Shown in pieces: positions 8,165 through 16,422 of a stretch of 42,647 nucleotides of DNA. Every line of letters starts with the position of its first letter. The first letter of the stretch is position 1. Below the pieces are notes generated by a model that did not search any database, had not been told where the DNA came from, and saw nothing but the letters and a program-made list of their open reading frames with translations. The stretch comes from a virus. The DNA lies in IMG/VR virus record IMGVR_UViG_3300036851_000100, positions 1 through 42,647 of that record; one strand, written 5' to 3'. The position numbers and the translations under genes were made by a program.

Positions 8165-9403
8165 TTAGAAGAAGGAAGCCACCTCGATCCGCAAGTGGCG
8201 ATTGGCATCCCGGATGCCCGCCTTGTTGCTCCACTTGGAGCCCACCTTGCGCCGCTGGCTGAGCGGGTCGCTGTCAGTGGACCCACCCGGGGTAATCATA
8301 CCCGTCACGTTCAGCGCGTTGAGCATGACGTAGTCCACCGACTTGGCGCCGAAGATGTAGATGGGGTGGACGGTGACGCCGCTCGCGGGGGTGGCCGGGG
8401 GGTTCTGGCCGCTCGTGGGGAGCACATCGAGGTTGTAGCTGGCACTCGGGCGCAGGTTCTCCTTGGCCAGGAACAGGTTGGCATCACCAGTCGCAGACCC
8501 GGCGTAGATGTTGTACACATAGCCTGCGGTTGACGGAGCCGCGAAGACAATCCGCGTGTCGGCACCCATGACAGTGGAGCCCTCTACGCCGATGTATTCC
8601 TCGAAGCCACGGAGCAGGTTCTTGGCCGTGATCTTCCAGAACACAGTGCCGGTGAGGGATCCTCCTGCGCCCGGAGTCTGAGTTCCCTGCGCCGTCAGCC
8701 GGACGAACTTGGGCAGGAAGTTCGAGCGCACGATCGTGAACCCGAGCCACGCGCCCACGGTGCCCTTGACCAGGGACATCTTGTCCTGCATCTGAGCCAT
8801 GGCCGTGAAGCCGCCCACGACAGCAGCCTCACGGAGGATGTCAGCTTCCACCTTGAACGAGCAGACCGCCGCGTACATCTCACCGTTCCAGCCGGGGGTC
8901 TGGGCATCGCCGAGGTCGGCACGGGCCTTGTGGAAGACGTCCGCCTTGAAGACGTGGGCCGTGGTGAGGCTGGGCCGGTTGGCGATCGTCCCGTCGTAGT
9001 ACTGCACATTGGTGCCCGCGTTCAGCACCTCCGCGAAGGTATACTCAGCGGTACGCGCCTGGGCATCGGCCACCAGATCCAGCGCCTCGTTCAGGAGAGG
9101 GTGATTCGTCTTGACGATCCCCACATCCGTCAGCGCGATGTAGAGGCCCCATTCCTCGACCTCCACGGTCTGCTCAGAGACCGTGAACGGGGTCTCGTCC
9201 GGCGTCACGCCCTCCTGGAGGCGATCTACCGGAACATCGGTACGCTGGTACTGGAAGAAGTGGGCAGTGCTGCCAGACCCGGTGTCCAGGTTGACTGGCG
9301 TACCGTACTGTGTCAGGCGGAGCAGCAGCTCCGTGCGCTCAATGAGCGTGCCCGAGATCCACTTCTTCTGGTGAATGTTGAGATCCGTGCTCTTGACAGG
9401 CAT
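8165..9403 (-). CDS. Major capsid protein, N4-gp56-like, with inserted Ig/FN3-like domain
   Basis: 412 residues. The N-terminal 230 residues and the C-terminal block (about 346-412; YIFGAKSVDYVMLN then TDSDPLSQRRKVGSKWSNK and LRIEVASFF) match what I know of the N4-gp56 family of HK97-fold capsid proteins. Between them, at about residues 235-343, is a Gly/Thr-rich beta segment with FN3/Ig-like features (TAGYVYNIYAGSATGDANLF then ENLRPSASYNLDVLP) that is absent from the basic fold and would face the capsid exterior. The gene follows the scaffold. GGAG upstream of ATG 9403 gives a normal start. Confidence 0.85.
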   Translation of the reverse strand: MPVKSTDLNIHQKKWISGTLIERTELLLRLTQYGTPVNLDTGSGSTAHFFQYQRTDVPVDRLQEGVTPDETPFTVSEQTVEVEEWGLYIALTDVGIVKTNHPLLNEALDLVADAQARTAEYTFAEVLNAGTNVQYYDGTIANRPSLTTAHVFKADVFHKARADLGDAQTPGWNGEMYAAVCSFKVEADILREAAVVGGFTAMAQMQDKMSLVKGTVGAWLGFTIVRSNFLPKFVRLTAQGTQTPGAGGSLTGTVFWKITAKNLLRGFEEYIGVEGSTVMGADTRIVFAAPSTAGYVYNIYAGSATGDANLFLAKENLRPSASYNLDVLPTSGQNPPATPASGVTVHPIYIFGAKSVDYVMLNALNVTGMITPGGSTDSDPLSQRRKVGSKWSNKAGIRDANRHLRIEVASFF

Positions 9404-9432
9404 GGAGGTTCTACTCCTTCATGGGTTGATTG

Positions 9433-9473
9433 AGCCGGATATACCACATCCAGCGAAGTGGAGACTACCGGCT
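9433..9473 (-). other. Two-tier stem-loop between scaffold and capsid genes
   Basis: AGCCGG (9433-9438) pairs with CCGGCT (9468-9473), and inside it CCAC (9444-9447) pairs with GTGG (9458-9461). The stem includes the end of the scaffold gene and lies before the capsid gene's ribosome binding site. It has the same nested design as the spacers in the rightward operon. Confidence 0.6.
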
Positions 9474-10182
9474 AAAAGCCGTCTTTGTCCAGAACCTCCG
9501 CCAGCTTCTTGTTCTGCTCCCGGACGGGGAGAGTATCGAGATCCCGAGGGAGAGCCGGAGCGGTGTCACGGCCCCCCGTGTCCATCGACGCATGAGCGTT
9601 ACCTCGCTGACGAGCACGATCGACGCCATCCTTGCGGCGCTTGTCGATGTTGAAGGAGCCGATCACCATGTCAGCCGCATCCAGCCTGGACATGGCCGCA
9701 CGCTGGCCCTTGCTGTTGGTGAAGGCGAGCCCGTGCTGAGCGTAGAGCTGGTACTTGTCCTCAATCACCTTGACTTCCTCAGCCGAGGCACCGATCTCCT
9801 GGCAGAGCCGCCCGAACTTGTCGCTGTCCTGACTGTCAGCGATTGCGCGCTGAGTCTGGACGATGGGACCCATGGCCTGCTGCATAAAGCCCGCAACGAA
9901 CTTCTTGGTGTCATCGTCAACGATCAGCTCCTCGCTATCGCCTCCCTGGTTCCCCTGCTGGCGCTGGCTGCCGAGACGTGCTTCAACCGCGCTATTGACG
10001 GTCTCATGGACCGTCTGCTTGAGCTGCCCCAGGAAAGCGTTCATGTCGAACGCCGGGGGCTGAGCGGGCGGAGCCTGCTGCGGCTGTTCTCCGCCCTGTG
10101 GCTGTTCACCACCACCACCACTACCACCACTGCCAGCATCACCCTCGGGAGCCATCAGGATCTCGAACTTATTGGGCCACAT
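9472..10182 (-). CDS. Putative scaffolding protein
   Basis: About 236 residues from ATG 10182, which has AGGAGG 8 bases upstream. ATG 10188 is too close to that site. The Gly/Gln/Pro-rich low-complexity stretch (about 20-55) is followed by acidic helices (SEELIVDDDTKKFVAGFMQQ) and a charged C-terminus ending KKLAEVLDKDGF. Scaffold proteins of tailed phages are typically acidic, helical and encoded just before the capsid gene, as here. A short overlap with the upstream gene (to 10169) suggests coupled translation. No protease is seen nearby. Confidence 0.7.
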   Translation of the reverse strand: MWPNKFEILMAPEGDAGSGGSGGGGEQPQGGEQPQQAPPAQPPAFDMNAFLGQLKQTVHETVNSAVEARLGSQRQQGNQGGDSEELIVDDDTKKFVAGFMQQAMGPIVQTQRAIADSQDSDKFGRLCQEIGASAEEVKVIEDKYQLYAQHGLAFTNSKGQRAAMSRLDAADMVIGSFNIDKRRKDGVDRARQRGNAHASMDTGGRDTAPALPRDLDTLPVREQNKKLAEVLDKDGF

Positions 10183-10465
10183 TCTCATTTCCTCCTTGCT
10201 GCGCGATGTACTTCTTGATCTGCATGTCTAGCGCATCATGTTGCTGCTTCACCCACTTGGGCAAATCTTGATACGCCTTGATCTTCCCTGCCGTGTGAGC
10301 CATCTTGGTGGGACTAGCATCGGCATCCAGACCAGTATCAATCGACAACATGATTTGGGCTCTGAGCCATGTTTCCAAGATCTGCCACCCCCCATGTTCC
10401 ATCATGGAGCGCAGCAGATCTCTCACTCTGATGTTCGCCTGAAGATCAAACTTGTTCTCGGCCAT
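10169..10465 (-). CDS. Small helical protein between portal and scaffold
   Basis: 98 residues, starting MAENKFDLQANIRVRDLLRS. It is almost entirely helical with balanced charge. The end overlaps the start of the scaffold gene. No family is recognised. The position suggests a morphogenesis role, for example a scaffold or portal cofactor, but this is context only. Confidence 0.65.
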   Translation of the reverse strand: MAENKFDLQANIRVRDLLRSMMEHGGWQILETWLRAQIMLSIDTGLDADASPTKMAHTAGKIKAYQDLPKWVKQQHDALDMQIKKYIAQQGGNENVAQ

Positions 10466-10489
10466 AGTCTCCTACCCTCGGTCTCTGAG

Positions 10490-12478
10490 TCAAGCCACTT
10501 CGCCGCCAACCCCGCCAGGAATGTTCACCCTACCCAGCAGTTGGCTGATCTCGTCGGCTGCGGCGCGAGTCTCTTGGAAAGGAACGTTGTCTGTCAACCC
10601 CTCTGGAAGATCAGGTGGAGGCTCACCGGGCGCTGGCAGTTCTTCCTGAGGCCCACGGATCTCCGGAGGCCCCATGCCATTGGGTCCCAGCTCTGGCATG
10701 GCTGCCGTGATGATCATATCTCCCACATCCCTGAATCCGAACACCTCTGTGTACAACCGCTTCAGCAGTGGCACAGGGTTGACCTTGGCTCCATTCTCCT
10801 TGAGGAGCAGCTGGATCTGAGGATTGGCCATCAGCGTGAGAGCTTCACTAATCTGGGAGCCTTTGATCGCCTGATTGTTGGTCTGGGTGGAAGCCATCCA
10901 GTCAAAGAGCCAGTCGCCCGCCAGTTCATCGGGCGGGATCCTCAAGAGGACACGGCGCCCGTCACTAGGGACCATCAAGTCATCATCGGCGTACTGCTGA
11001 TCCAGGCTGTTGAACATCCCTAGATTGGGGCTCCACACATCCTCCTCACACAGGCGGACGATCTCTTGCAGCGGAAGCCGGGCATTAGTCTGAGCCACGT
11101 TCAAGCCGGTAGCCGTCTTCTGAGCGCGACCAGGAGAAGCACCACCTTGGAGAACAGGAGGCGCGCCGATGAAGTCGTTGATCCAAGCCTGAGTCTGAGT
11201 GGTCAGGATGGAGCCACCTTGAATCAAATCACCGGGCGGGCGATCAAACCGTACAGCGGCGTTGATGTCAGTGACGAGCCACTGCACACCCGGCTCCATC
11301 TGGGACAAGGCCCCCAACACGTAGTTGGGATTCGTCATCACGACCGGGTTGAGAGTGTAGGTCGCACAATCCATTGCCTGATTAGTTTGATCATTCAGGA
11401 GGATGTTGAGCTGGCGGATCGCCTCGACAAATCCAGTGCCGTAGATACGACCCTGCATAGTTCCCATGCGCCCCAAAAGGAACGGGGGGCGCTTGTGCCA
11501 ATACGGATTCTTGATCGCACGAAGCACGTGCCCGGAAGCAGTCACAGTGATGACGAACGGCTCCGGGTCAATCTCGTCCTCCTTGCTTTTGGCCATGGGA
11601 TCGAAGTCCATCCAGATCTCAGTACCGTCGACGCGCGACCAACCACCATGGTTGTCGTAGCGGTTGGCCGCCAACTCTTGAGCAGCAAGCTTTGCGTTCT
11701 CGGCCTCGATTCGAGAAGATCGACCTTGCCCCTTACCGCAAACCTCGGCCTCCCCCTTGTCATAGAACCCATCATGGGCACGACGGAGGATTGTCGCCAA
11801 CGGCAGAGTGAAATCCTCGAAGACGATCTCGGCGTCACTCAGCCTGTTAACCGTCTCAGGATAGACGTAGAAGTTAGCTGAGTCGATCGGCTCGAAGACT
11901 GGACTATCGAACAGCACTGTGGGCTTGGGGCCCTTCCGGTCGCGAGAGTGCTTGATGATCTTCCTGCGGTACTGCACCTTGACAGGGCTGTTACCCGTCA
12001 AGACGAGCTGTCGATAGAACGGCTCCGCTGATGTGCGCAGTTTGGCTGTCCCGTCGATGCGATGCTTCAGAACCTCCTTCACGTTGAGGGCTTGAGTCGC
12101 TAGCTTTGGATCTCTGGCAATAACACCGAAGTTGTCTTCCCCTGGGAAGGTACCACTCACGAGCTGCGAGACGATAGTCTCGGCGCCCTTCTTACCGGCA
12201 GGCATGTAGACGTTGCTGCGTCCACGGTAGCCCGGGTTCTCGTGCTCCAGAGTCCAGACTTTGAGGAGCGTATGCCATTGCTGATTGAGAGCCTGTCGAT
12301 TGTGCCGGATCGCATCCACAAGAGGGATGATCTCTTTCACGATACGCGCCCGAACACCATCATCCGAAGCGTAGTTGATGATCTCTTCCTCGACGGGAGC
12401 GATGGCGACACCGAGAGCCTGCTCTGCCCGAGCGTTGCCGCCAGTCGCCTTCCTGATGAACTCCTCAATTGCTCCCAT
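10490..12478 (-). CDS. Portal protein
   Basis: 662 residues from ATG 12478, six bases after the terminase stop. The sequence has the features of the large podoviral head-tail connector: an N-terminal helical region (VKEIIPLVDAIRHNRQALNQ), GYRGRSNVYMPAGKKGAETI, a central wing, and a Pro/Glu-rich C-terminus that also carries a predicted long helix. It forms the dodecameric ring at the packaging vertex and contacts the terminase. Length and position between terminase and scaffold agree with the family. Confidence 0.85.
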   Translation of the reverse strand: MGAIEEFIRKATGGNARAEQALGVAIAPVEEEIINYASDDGVRARIVKEIIPLVDAIRHNRQALNQQWHTLLKVWTLEHENPGYRGRSNVYMPAGKKGAETIVSQLVSGTFPGEDNFGVIARDPKLATQALNVKEVLKHRIDGTAKLRTSAEPFYRQLVLTGNSPVKVQYRRKIIKHSRDRKGPKPTVLFDSPVFEPIDSANFYVYPETVNRLSDAEIVFEDFTLPLATILRRAHDGFYDKGEAEVCGKGQGRSSRIEAENAKLAAQELAANRYDNHGGWSRVDGTEIWMDFDPMAKSKEDEIDPEPFVITVTASGHVLRAIKNPYWHKRPPFLLGRMGTMQGRIYGTGFVEAIRQLNILLNDQTNQAMDCATYTLNPVVMTNPNYVLGALSQMEPGVQWLVTDINAAVRFDRPPGDLIQGGSILTTQTQAWINDFIGAPPVLQGGASPGRAQKTATGLNVAQTNARLPLQEIVRLCEEDVWSPNLGMFNSLDQQYADDDLMVPSDGRRVLLRIPPDELAGDWLFDWMASTQTNNQAIKGSQISEALTLMANPQIQLLLKENGAKVNPVPLLKRLYTEVFGFRDVGDMIITAAMPELGPNGMGPPEIRGPQEELPAPGEPPPDLPEGLTDNVPFQETRAAADEISQLLGRVNIPGGVGGEVA

Positions 12479-12484
12479 GGCTCT

Positions 12485-14002
12485 CTACCTTCCCGTCAAA
12501 GGGCTGATCACTTGCCGTAGCAACTGAGCGTGCTGCTGAGGAGCCACGACCGACCCGAGGGACAGGTTTACCTCCAAGTACCTATCCGCGTCCATCGGAT
12601 GCTCATAGTACCCGTCCTTGAGGGGGTTTTCAGGCTCCTTGTGGCCGGGCCTTGTCTCGGGCCACCGGTACCCGCTGGTGTAGGCGTCGATCAACAGCTT
12701 GCACCTGTAGTCAATCATCTTCCTCGGCCGCTTGCCAACCAAGGTGGTGAGGTTGGTGGTCATAACCTCCAGACCTTGCTTGATCGTAGTCTTCCTGTGC
12801 ATAAGGGTGATGCCCTCTCTGCTCAAGACGGTGATGTCCGTGTCATCGCTGTTGGACTTGCGCTGATTTCCAGCTGGATCTCCGTAGTCACGCCACTGCC
12901 GGGCAAACGGGAACATCATGGCGCTAGTTTGCTTCACTTTGTGCGCAAACTGCTTGGTGGACTCGTTCTCACCGATGATCGCCCACAGGATATTCAAGTG
13001 CCCATCTGGCGTGAGCTGAGCCCAGACACACGCTGGGCGCCTTCTGCCGAAGTCCCATCCACGGAGCATCGGAACACTCGGGTTGTACTCCAGCTTCCCG
13101 ACGTGGAGAGCGTGGATGAACTGCTCGAACACCGGGCGGCCATCCGGGTCAGGACCGCACTCGCCCTCGATGAATCGTGCGATCTCTTGTGCGTTCTTTC
13201 CGCGTGCGATGTCTTGATAGTAGTTACGCGGCAGATTCTTCTCGTTCTCCTTGGCTTGGGGCCTGAACTTCTTCCCCATAGGAGGATTGGCGCAGCCGTC
13301 CTCCATGCAGAACTCCTTGTGCAACCAGTGGGAATGAGTCACCGGGTTGCTCACCATGTTGAGCATGAAGGGGCCTTCATCCAACGTGGTCCAGTCAGGG
13401 AGAGGATCCTGCTTTTGCCATTCACACTTGAAGCGTAGGCGATCATTCAACATGTTCGCCATTTCCTGGGTAATTTCGTTGGCCTCATCTACACCGATGC
13501 CGTTGAACTCCTGGGAGCCGAGCTTGCTTGCCTCATCGAGCTGATGAAACAGGATGGTGCTAGGCTCCATCGGTTGCCCCTTCTTGTTCAGGCGAGCCGA
13601 GGCGATCCACACTTTCCTGGGAGGCCCCGCTTGATCCTCGACAATCAAACCGGGAAAGTTCCTAGCCAACTTGTCAAAACGCTTCATGGTCGTCTCTTCG
13701 AGCGACCCGTATGTCCAGCGGCTCAGCATGTACTCCCCACCAGGGTAGAGCATTGCTGGTAGAACGATGGAGGCAACCAGTGTGCTTGTCTTAGCGCACC
13801 CCACAGGGCCGGAGTACCATTTGATCCTCTCTGGTGAGAAGACATACTCACGCTGAGTAGGCAGCAATTCTCCCTTCAATCCTGCAATGAACAGTCTGGC
13901 GAGATCATCAACGCTATTGGTCTCAATCGCCTTGGGGCGTTCAGCGTTGCCGCTGATCTGCCGCATCTGTTCCAATCGCTCACGTCGGCTTTGAGTCGGC
14001 AT
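12485..14002 (-). CDS. terL: Terminase large subunit
   Basis: 505 residues from ATG 14002; the frame is open to 14095, but only 14002 has a ribosome binding site (GGAG). The ATPase domain carries a P-loop at about 64-73 (SGPVGCAKTS) and a Walker B-like IGVDEANEI. The RNase H-type nuclease domain shows RGWDFGRRRPA, DYGDPAGNQ and a late acidic DADRYL. It cuts the concatemer and pumps DNA through the portal encoded next. The ATP-binding loop has Cys-Ala before Lys-Thr instead of the usual Gly, a tolerated variant in terminases. Confidence 0.92.
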   Translation of the reverse strand: MPTQSRRERLEQMRQISGNAERPKAIETNSVDDLARLFIAGLKGELLPTQREYVFSPERIKWYSGPVGCAKTSTLVASIVLPAMLYPGGEYMLSRWTYGSLEETTMKRFDKLARNFPGLIVEDQAGPPRKVWIASARLNKKGQPMEPSTILFHQLDEASKLGSQEFNGIGVDEANEITQEMANMLNDRLRFKCEWQKQDPLPDWTTLDEGPFMLNMVSNPVTHSHWLHKEFCMEDGCANPPMGKKFRPQAKENEKNLPRNYYQDIARGKNAQEIARFIEGECGPDPDGRPVFEQFIHALHVGKLEYNPSVPMLRGWDFGRRRPACVWAQLTPDGHLNILWAIIGENESTKQFAHKVKQTSAMMFPFARQWRDYGDPAGNQRKSNSDDTDITVLSREGITLMHRKTTIKQGLEVMTTNLTTLVGKRPRKMIDYRCKLLIDAYTSGYRWPETRPGHKEPENPLKDGYYEHPMDADRYLEVNLSLGSVVAPQQHAQLLRQVISPLTGR

Positions 14003-14031
14003 TGTTTGAGGCTCCAGATCATTGCCTAGAG

Positions 14032-14075
14032 CCCCCGAGGTTCGGAGTCCTGTACTATCCTCCGAACCTCGGGGG
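14032..14075 (-). other. 16-bp perfect stem-loop upstream of terL
   Basis: CCCCCGAGGTTCGGAG (14032-14047) pairs fully with CTCCGAACCTCGGGGG (14060-14075) around a 12-base loop. It is the longest perfect stem in the window. It stands between the preceding gene and the terminase ribosome binding site. There is no U-tract on either strand, so an intrinsic terminator is unlikely. It could be an RNase III-type processing site or a packaging-related DNA structure. Confidence 0.85.
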
Positions 14076-14126
14076 CGGCAAACGACCTGACACACACCGT
14101 AGCAGCAATGCGCGCGGTTGTGAACT

Positions 14127-14162
14127 CCCGGGCGGTACTTGCTTGGGTGCTGCCCGCCCGGG
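14127..14162 (-). other. Stem-loop with 9-bp GC stem
   Basis: CCCGGGCGG (14127-14135) pairs with CCGCCCGGG (14154-14162) around an 18-base loop. It is the middle of three strong hairpins in the 250-base non-coding stretch 14003-14252. Confidence 0.7.
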
Positions 14163-14203
14163 TCCTACGCAACGCAGAGGCGCAGCGCCGTCTGTCCTAC
14201 GTT

Positions 14204-14235
14204 GGATCTTGGTCGGTATGGACCGGCCAAGATCC
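14204..14235 (-). other. Two-step 13-bp stem-loop
   Basis: GGATCTTGG (14204-14212) pairs with CCAAGATCC (14227-14235); after one T/G mismatch, CGGT pairs with ACCG around a 4-base loop. It is the first hairpin that leftward transcription meets after the small secreted protein gene. Confidence 0.75.
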
Positions 14236-14252
14236 TACCTCGGCGGTTTGTT

Positions 14253-14510
14253 CTACCCGCGAGGAGGAGCCGTGTGGCACTCACTCTCCTTCCTGAGGGA
14301 GTGCGCACACTTGATCTCGGCCATACACCGAGCATCCTGGGCCCTGGCGAACGCCTCAAAGCACGGCGGCCCCATGTCGAGTGGCCCGGACTTGGGCTTG
14401 TTCTCGCACTTGGCTGCGGCTGCCTCAGTCGCCTCCAGGTTCTCGTGCGCCGCCTTGCACTCCTTTGGCGTACCGGTCAGCAGCGCCATCGCGATCAGCG
14501 TCATCAGCAT
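14253..14510 (-). CDS. Small secreted Cys-rich protein overlapping the membrane protein gene
   Basis: 85 residues from ATG 14510, chosen because AGGAGG lies six bases upstream; an earlier ATG at 14516 touches that site. MLMTLIAMALLTGTPK is a short signal peptide. The mature part is Ala/Lys/Glu-rich with six cysteines. Its first 86 bases lie inside the end of the previous gene in another frame. Overlapping small exported genes next to a membrane protein are typical of spanin pairs, but no true lipobox is present here. A lysis role is a guess. Confidence 0.6.
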   Translation of the reverse strand: MLMTLIAMALLTGTPKECKAAHENLEATEAAAAKCENKPKSGPLDMGPPCFEAFARAQDARCMAEIKCAHSLRKESECHTAPPRG

Positions 14511-14895
14511 GTACATCCTCCTTGAGTGGGTATCGGCGACGGTACCACCTTCGATAGGGCGCGTACAGGATAGCACGAAGGGCCGCGATGATGGACGGGA
14601 TGGAGCCCATCCAGATCGCAAACGCGAACATCAACGACTGCCCGGCAATCTGGTAGTACGTCAGCTTGTCGATGCATTCGATGATTGGGTCCGTCATGCC
14701 GAGAAGCTGCTTGCGCTCCTCGACACGGTTGAGGATCGACTCCATCCCGGCGAAGCACAGGAAGGCGGCTGTCAGGATGGAGCCGCCCAGTGCCTCCTTG
14801 CTCAGCAGGTTGTTGCCGTACTGGATGACATGCGCGATGATCATCAGGACGGCAAAGGCGCCTTGCTCCTTATGCCACGTCTTGACCTTGCTCAC
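14425..14895 (-). CDS. Multi-pass membrane protein, holin candidate
   Basis: 156 residues from GTG 14895, which overlaps the preceding stop as GTGA. Hydrophobic segments appear at about residues 14-32 (AFAVLMIIAHVIQ), 38-56 (SILTAAFLCFAGMESI) and 80-105 (LMFAFAIWMGSIPSIIAAL). A basic YRRWYRRRY and a charged tail follow. Three transmembrane segments and small size fit a holin, and the next gene encodes an overlapping secreted protein. No endolysin is recognised nearby, so the lysis assignment is tentative. Confidence 0.6.
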   Translation of the reverse strand: MSKVKTWHKEQGAFAVLMIIAHVIQYGNNLLSKEALGGSILTAAFLCFAGMESILNRVEERKQLLGMTDPIIECIDKLTYYQIAGQSLMFAFAIWMGSIPSIIAALRAILYAPYRRWYRRRYPLKEDVHADDADRDGAADRYAKGVQGGAREPGGD

Positions 14896-15710
14896 ACCTG
14901 CACCATCTTCTCGGCCATCTGGGCCCGCTCGAAACGCTCCAGCTCCGCCACGGAGGTTATGCCCCTGGGCAGGTTGGTCTGCTTGGTCCGCCAGTCGATC
15001 AGGACGTTGTTGGCCGTGACCGTCAGCAAGCACTCCAGCCGGTGGGTGGGCTCCGGCGTCTGCTTGAGGAGCTGATGCAGCGCCAGCGAGTAGGTGGTGC
15101 AGATCATGTCACACAGCGGATCGTTGGGGAAGTGCTCAGCGATGCTGTTCCTGCGATCGACCAGCGTGTTGTTGATCGTGTCCACGCTCCCGCCGACGAT
15201 GAAGGTGTGAGGGAGCCGCAGGCCCTCGCTGTTCTCCTCCTTGAGGAGCTTGTCCAGCTTGACCTTGAAGCCGGGGCGGTCGTAGATGTGCTTTGGGATC
15301 TGGATGGTATCGCTCTTGGGGTCACCCTTCTCCTTCTCCTGCCCGGCGAGCCAATCGTTGAGCGAGGCACCGGTAGGACCCTTCGTGTGCTTGCCGCCGT
15401 TGAGGATGAACTCCTGGAGATCCTCCTCGGTGCTCATGTCGCTCATGTTCCCGCCGCTCATGAGCATCCACCAGTAGAGGCGCTGGTCCTTCGGGTCCGT
15501 CTTCGCCCATTCCTCCTTGGACGCACCGGACGGGCCGTTGCCTTTCCACTTTGGGGGCATGGGGTATCCCTTGGTGGCCCACTGCTCCGGGGTCACGAGG
15601 TCGATGCCGTGCTTGGCGGGGGCGCTGATCCCGCCATCGGTCAAGACTTCCTTGCGCTCAGGGCTCGGCTTGGTCTGGGTGGGGAGCTTCTGCTCGGTCG
15701 GCTTGGTCAT
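14892..15710 (-). CDS. Conserved-looking protein of unknown function
   Basis: 272 residues. The first 35 are Pro/Lys/Thr-rich and probably disordered. A W-rich segment follows (EQWATKGYPMPPKWKGNGPS; KEEWAKTDPKDQRLYWW), then a second similar segment (GPTGASLNDWLAG), and a helical C-terminal half. The repeated 'GPSGASKEEW' and 'GPTGASLNDW' blocks suggest an internal duplication. No family is recognised. It lies between a possible small terminase and membrane genes, overlapping both by a few bases. Confidence 0.7.
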   Translation of the reverse strand: MTKPTEQKLPTQTKPSPERKEVLTDGGISAPAKHGIDLVTPEQWATKGYPMPPKWKGNGPSGASKEEWAKTDPKDQRLYWWMLMSGGNMSDMSTEEDLQEFILNGGKHTKGPTGASLNDWLAGQEKEKGDPKSDTIQIPKHIYDRPGFKVKLDKLLKEENSEGLRLPHTFIVGGSVDTINNTLVDRRNSIAEHFPNDPLCDMICTTYSLALHQLLKQTPEPTHRLECLLTVTANNVLIDWRTKQTNLPRGITSVAELERFERAQMAEKMVQV

Positions 15711-16404
15711 GATTGATCTGCTCCAACTGCTGGGTGGGTACAGCTCTCTTCAACGTGCGCTGAGCATCATAGGGGGCGTGGATGTTGTTGACCACTACCA
15801 CAGGCCCTCTGAAGTCGGGCAGCGCATCCGACCGCGGACTGAAACCGCGCATCCCCAAGAGCTTCTCAGCGAGGCTCCGCCTGACATCCCGGGGACCATA
15901 CTTCAAATCGAACAGCAGGATTTCGGCAGCCAACGGCGCAGCTTGATCAAGCCGCTTGTCAACATAGTCGCGTTCCCCTCCCGCCTTGACAGGAGGGGCG
16001 TTTGGCAAGTCAGGCATGGGGTGAACGGCGCTCTGGGCCGCATTCACCCCTATTGAGCGCATGATCCCTAGGGCCTCCTTGGACTGGGCCTTGACCCGCT
16101 CAGCGTCTCCTTCATCGTGGATGTCACCCCGTTCAAGAACCTGATGCTCCGTGCCCCGGGGCATTGCATCCATTTCGGCCCTGTAGGGGGCTCCATCGCC
16201 CTCAGACTCCCGGTTGGTGTGTTGCACCGTGCCGGGTTCCCCCGCGTCCAGGCATAGGAGAGGGGTGCACCGACCATAGATCATCCGATGCGGCAGGGCA
16301 TGACCCCCTGGACAGCGGTAGAAGTGCGGAGCCCCTGCCCGGAGGACCTTCAAGGTGTCCTCCGGGTCTGGAATGAGTTGGCTGTATGTGATCTTCCGGC
16401 TCAT
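15658..16404 (-). CDS. Possible terminase small subunit / early virion gene
   Basis: 248 residues starting MSRKITYSQLIPDPED. An N-terminal region holds scattered Cys/His (YRCPGGHALPHR, RCTPLLCLD) that could bind a metal. The centre has a helical block, DQAAPLAAEILLFDLKYGPR followed by DVRRSLAEKLLGMRGF, which resembles the 'Aa..lld' helices of small terminase proteins. The C-terminus is Gln/Asp/His-rich. The call rests on this faint resemblance and on being two to three genes upstream of terL. It overlaps the next gene by 53 bases. Confidence 0.45.
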   Translation of the reverse strand: MSRKITYSQLIPDPEDTLKVLRAGAPHFYRCPGGHALPHRMIYGRCTPLLCLDAGEPGTVQHTNRESEGDGAPYRAEMDAMPRGTEHQVLERGDIHDEGDAERVKAQSKEALGIMRSIGVNAAQSAVHPMPDLPNAPPVKAGGERDYVDKRLDQAAPLAAEILLFDLKYGPRDVRRSLAEKLLGMRGFSPRSDALPDFRGPVVVVNNIHAPYDAQRTLKRAVPTQQLEQINHDQADRAEAPHPDQAEP

Positions 16405-16422
16405 GCGGTCAGTGTAGCACGT

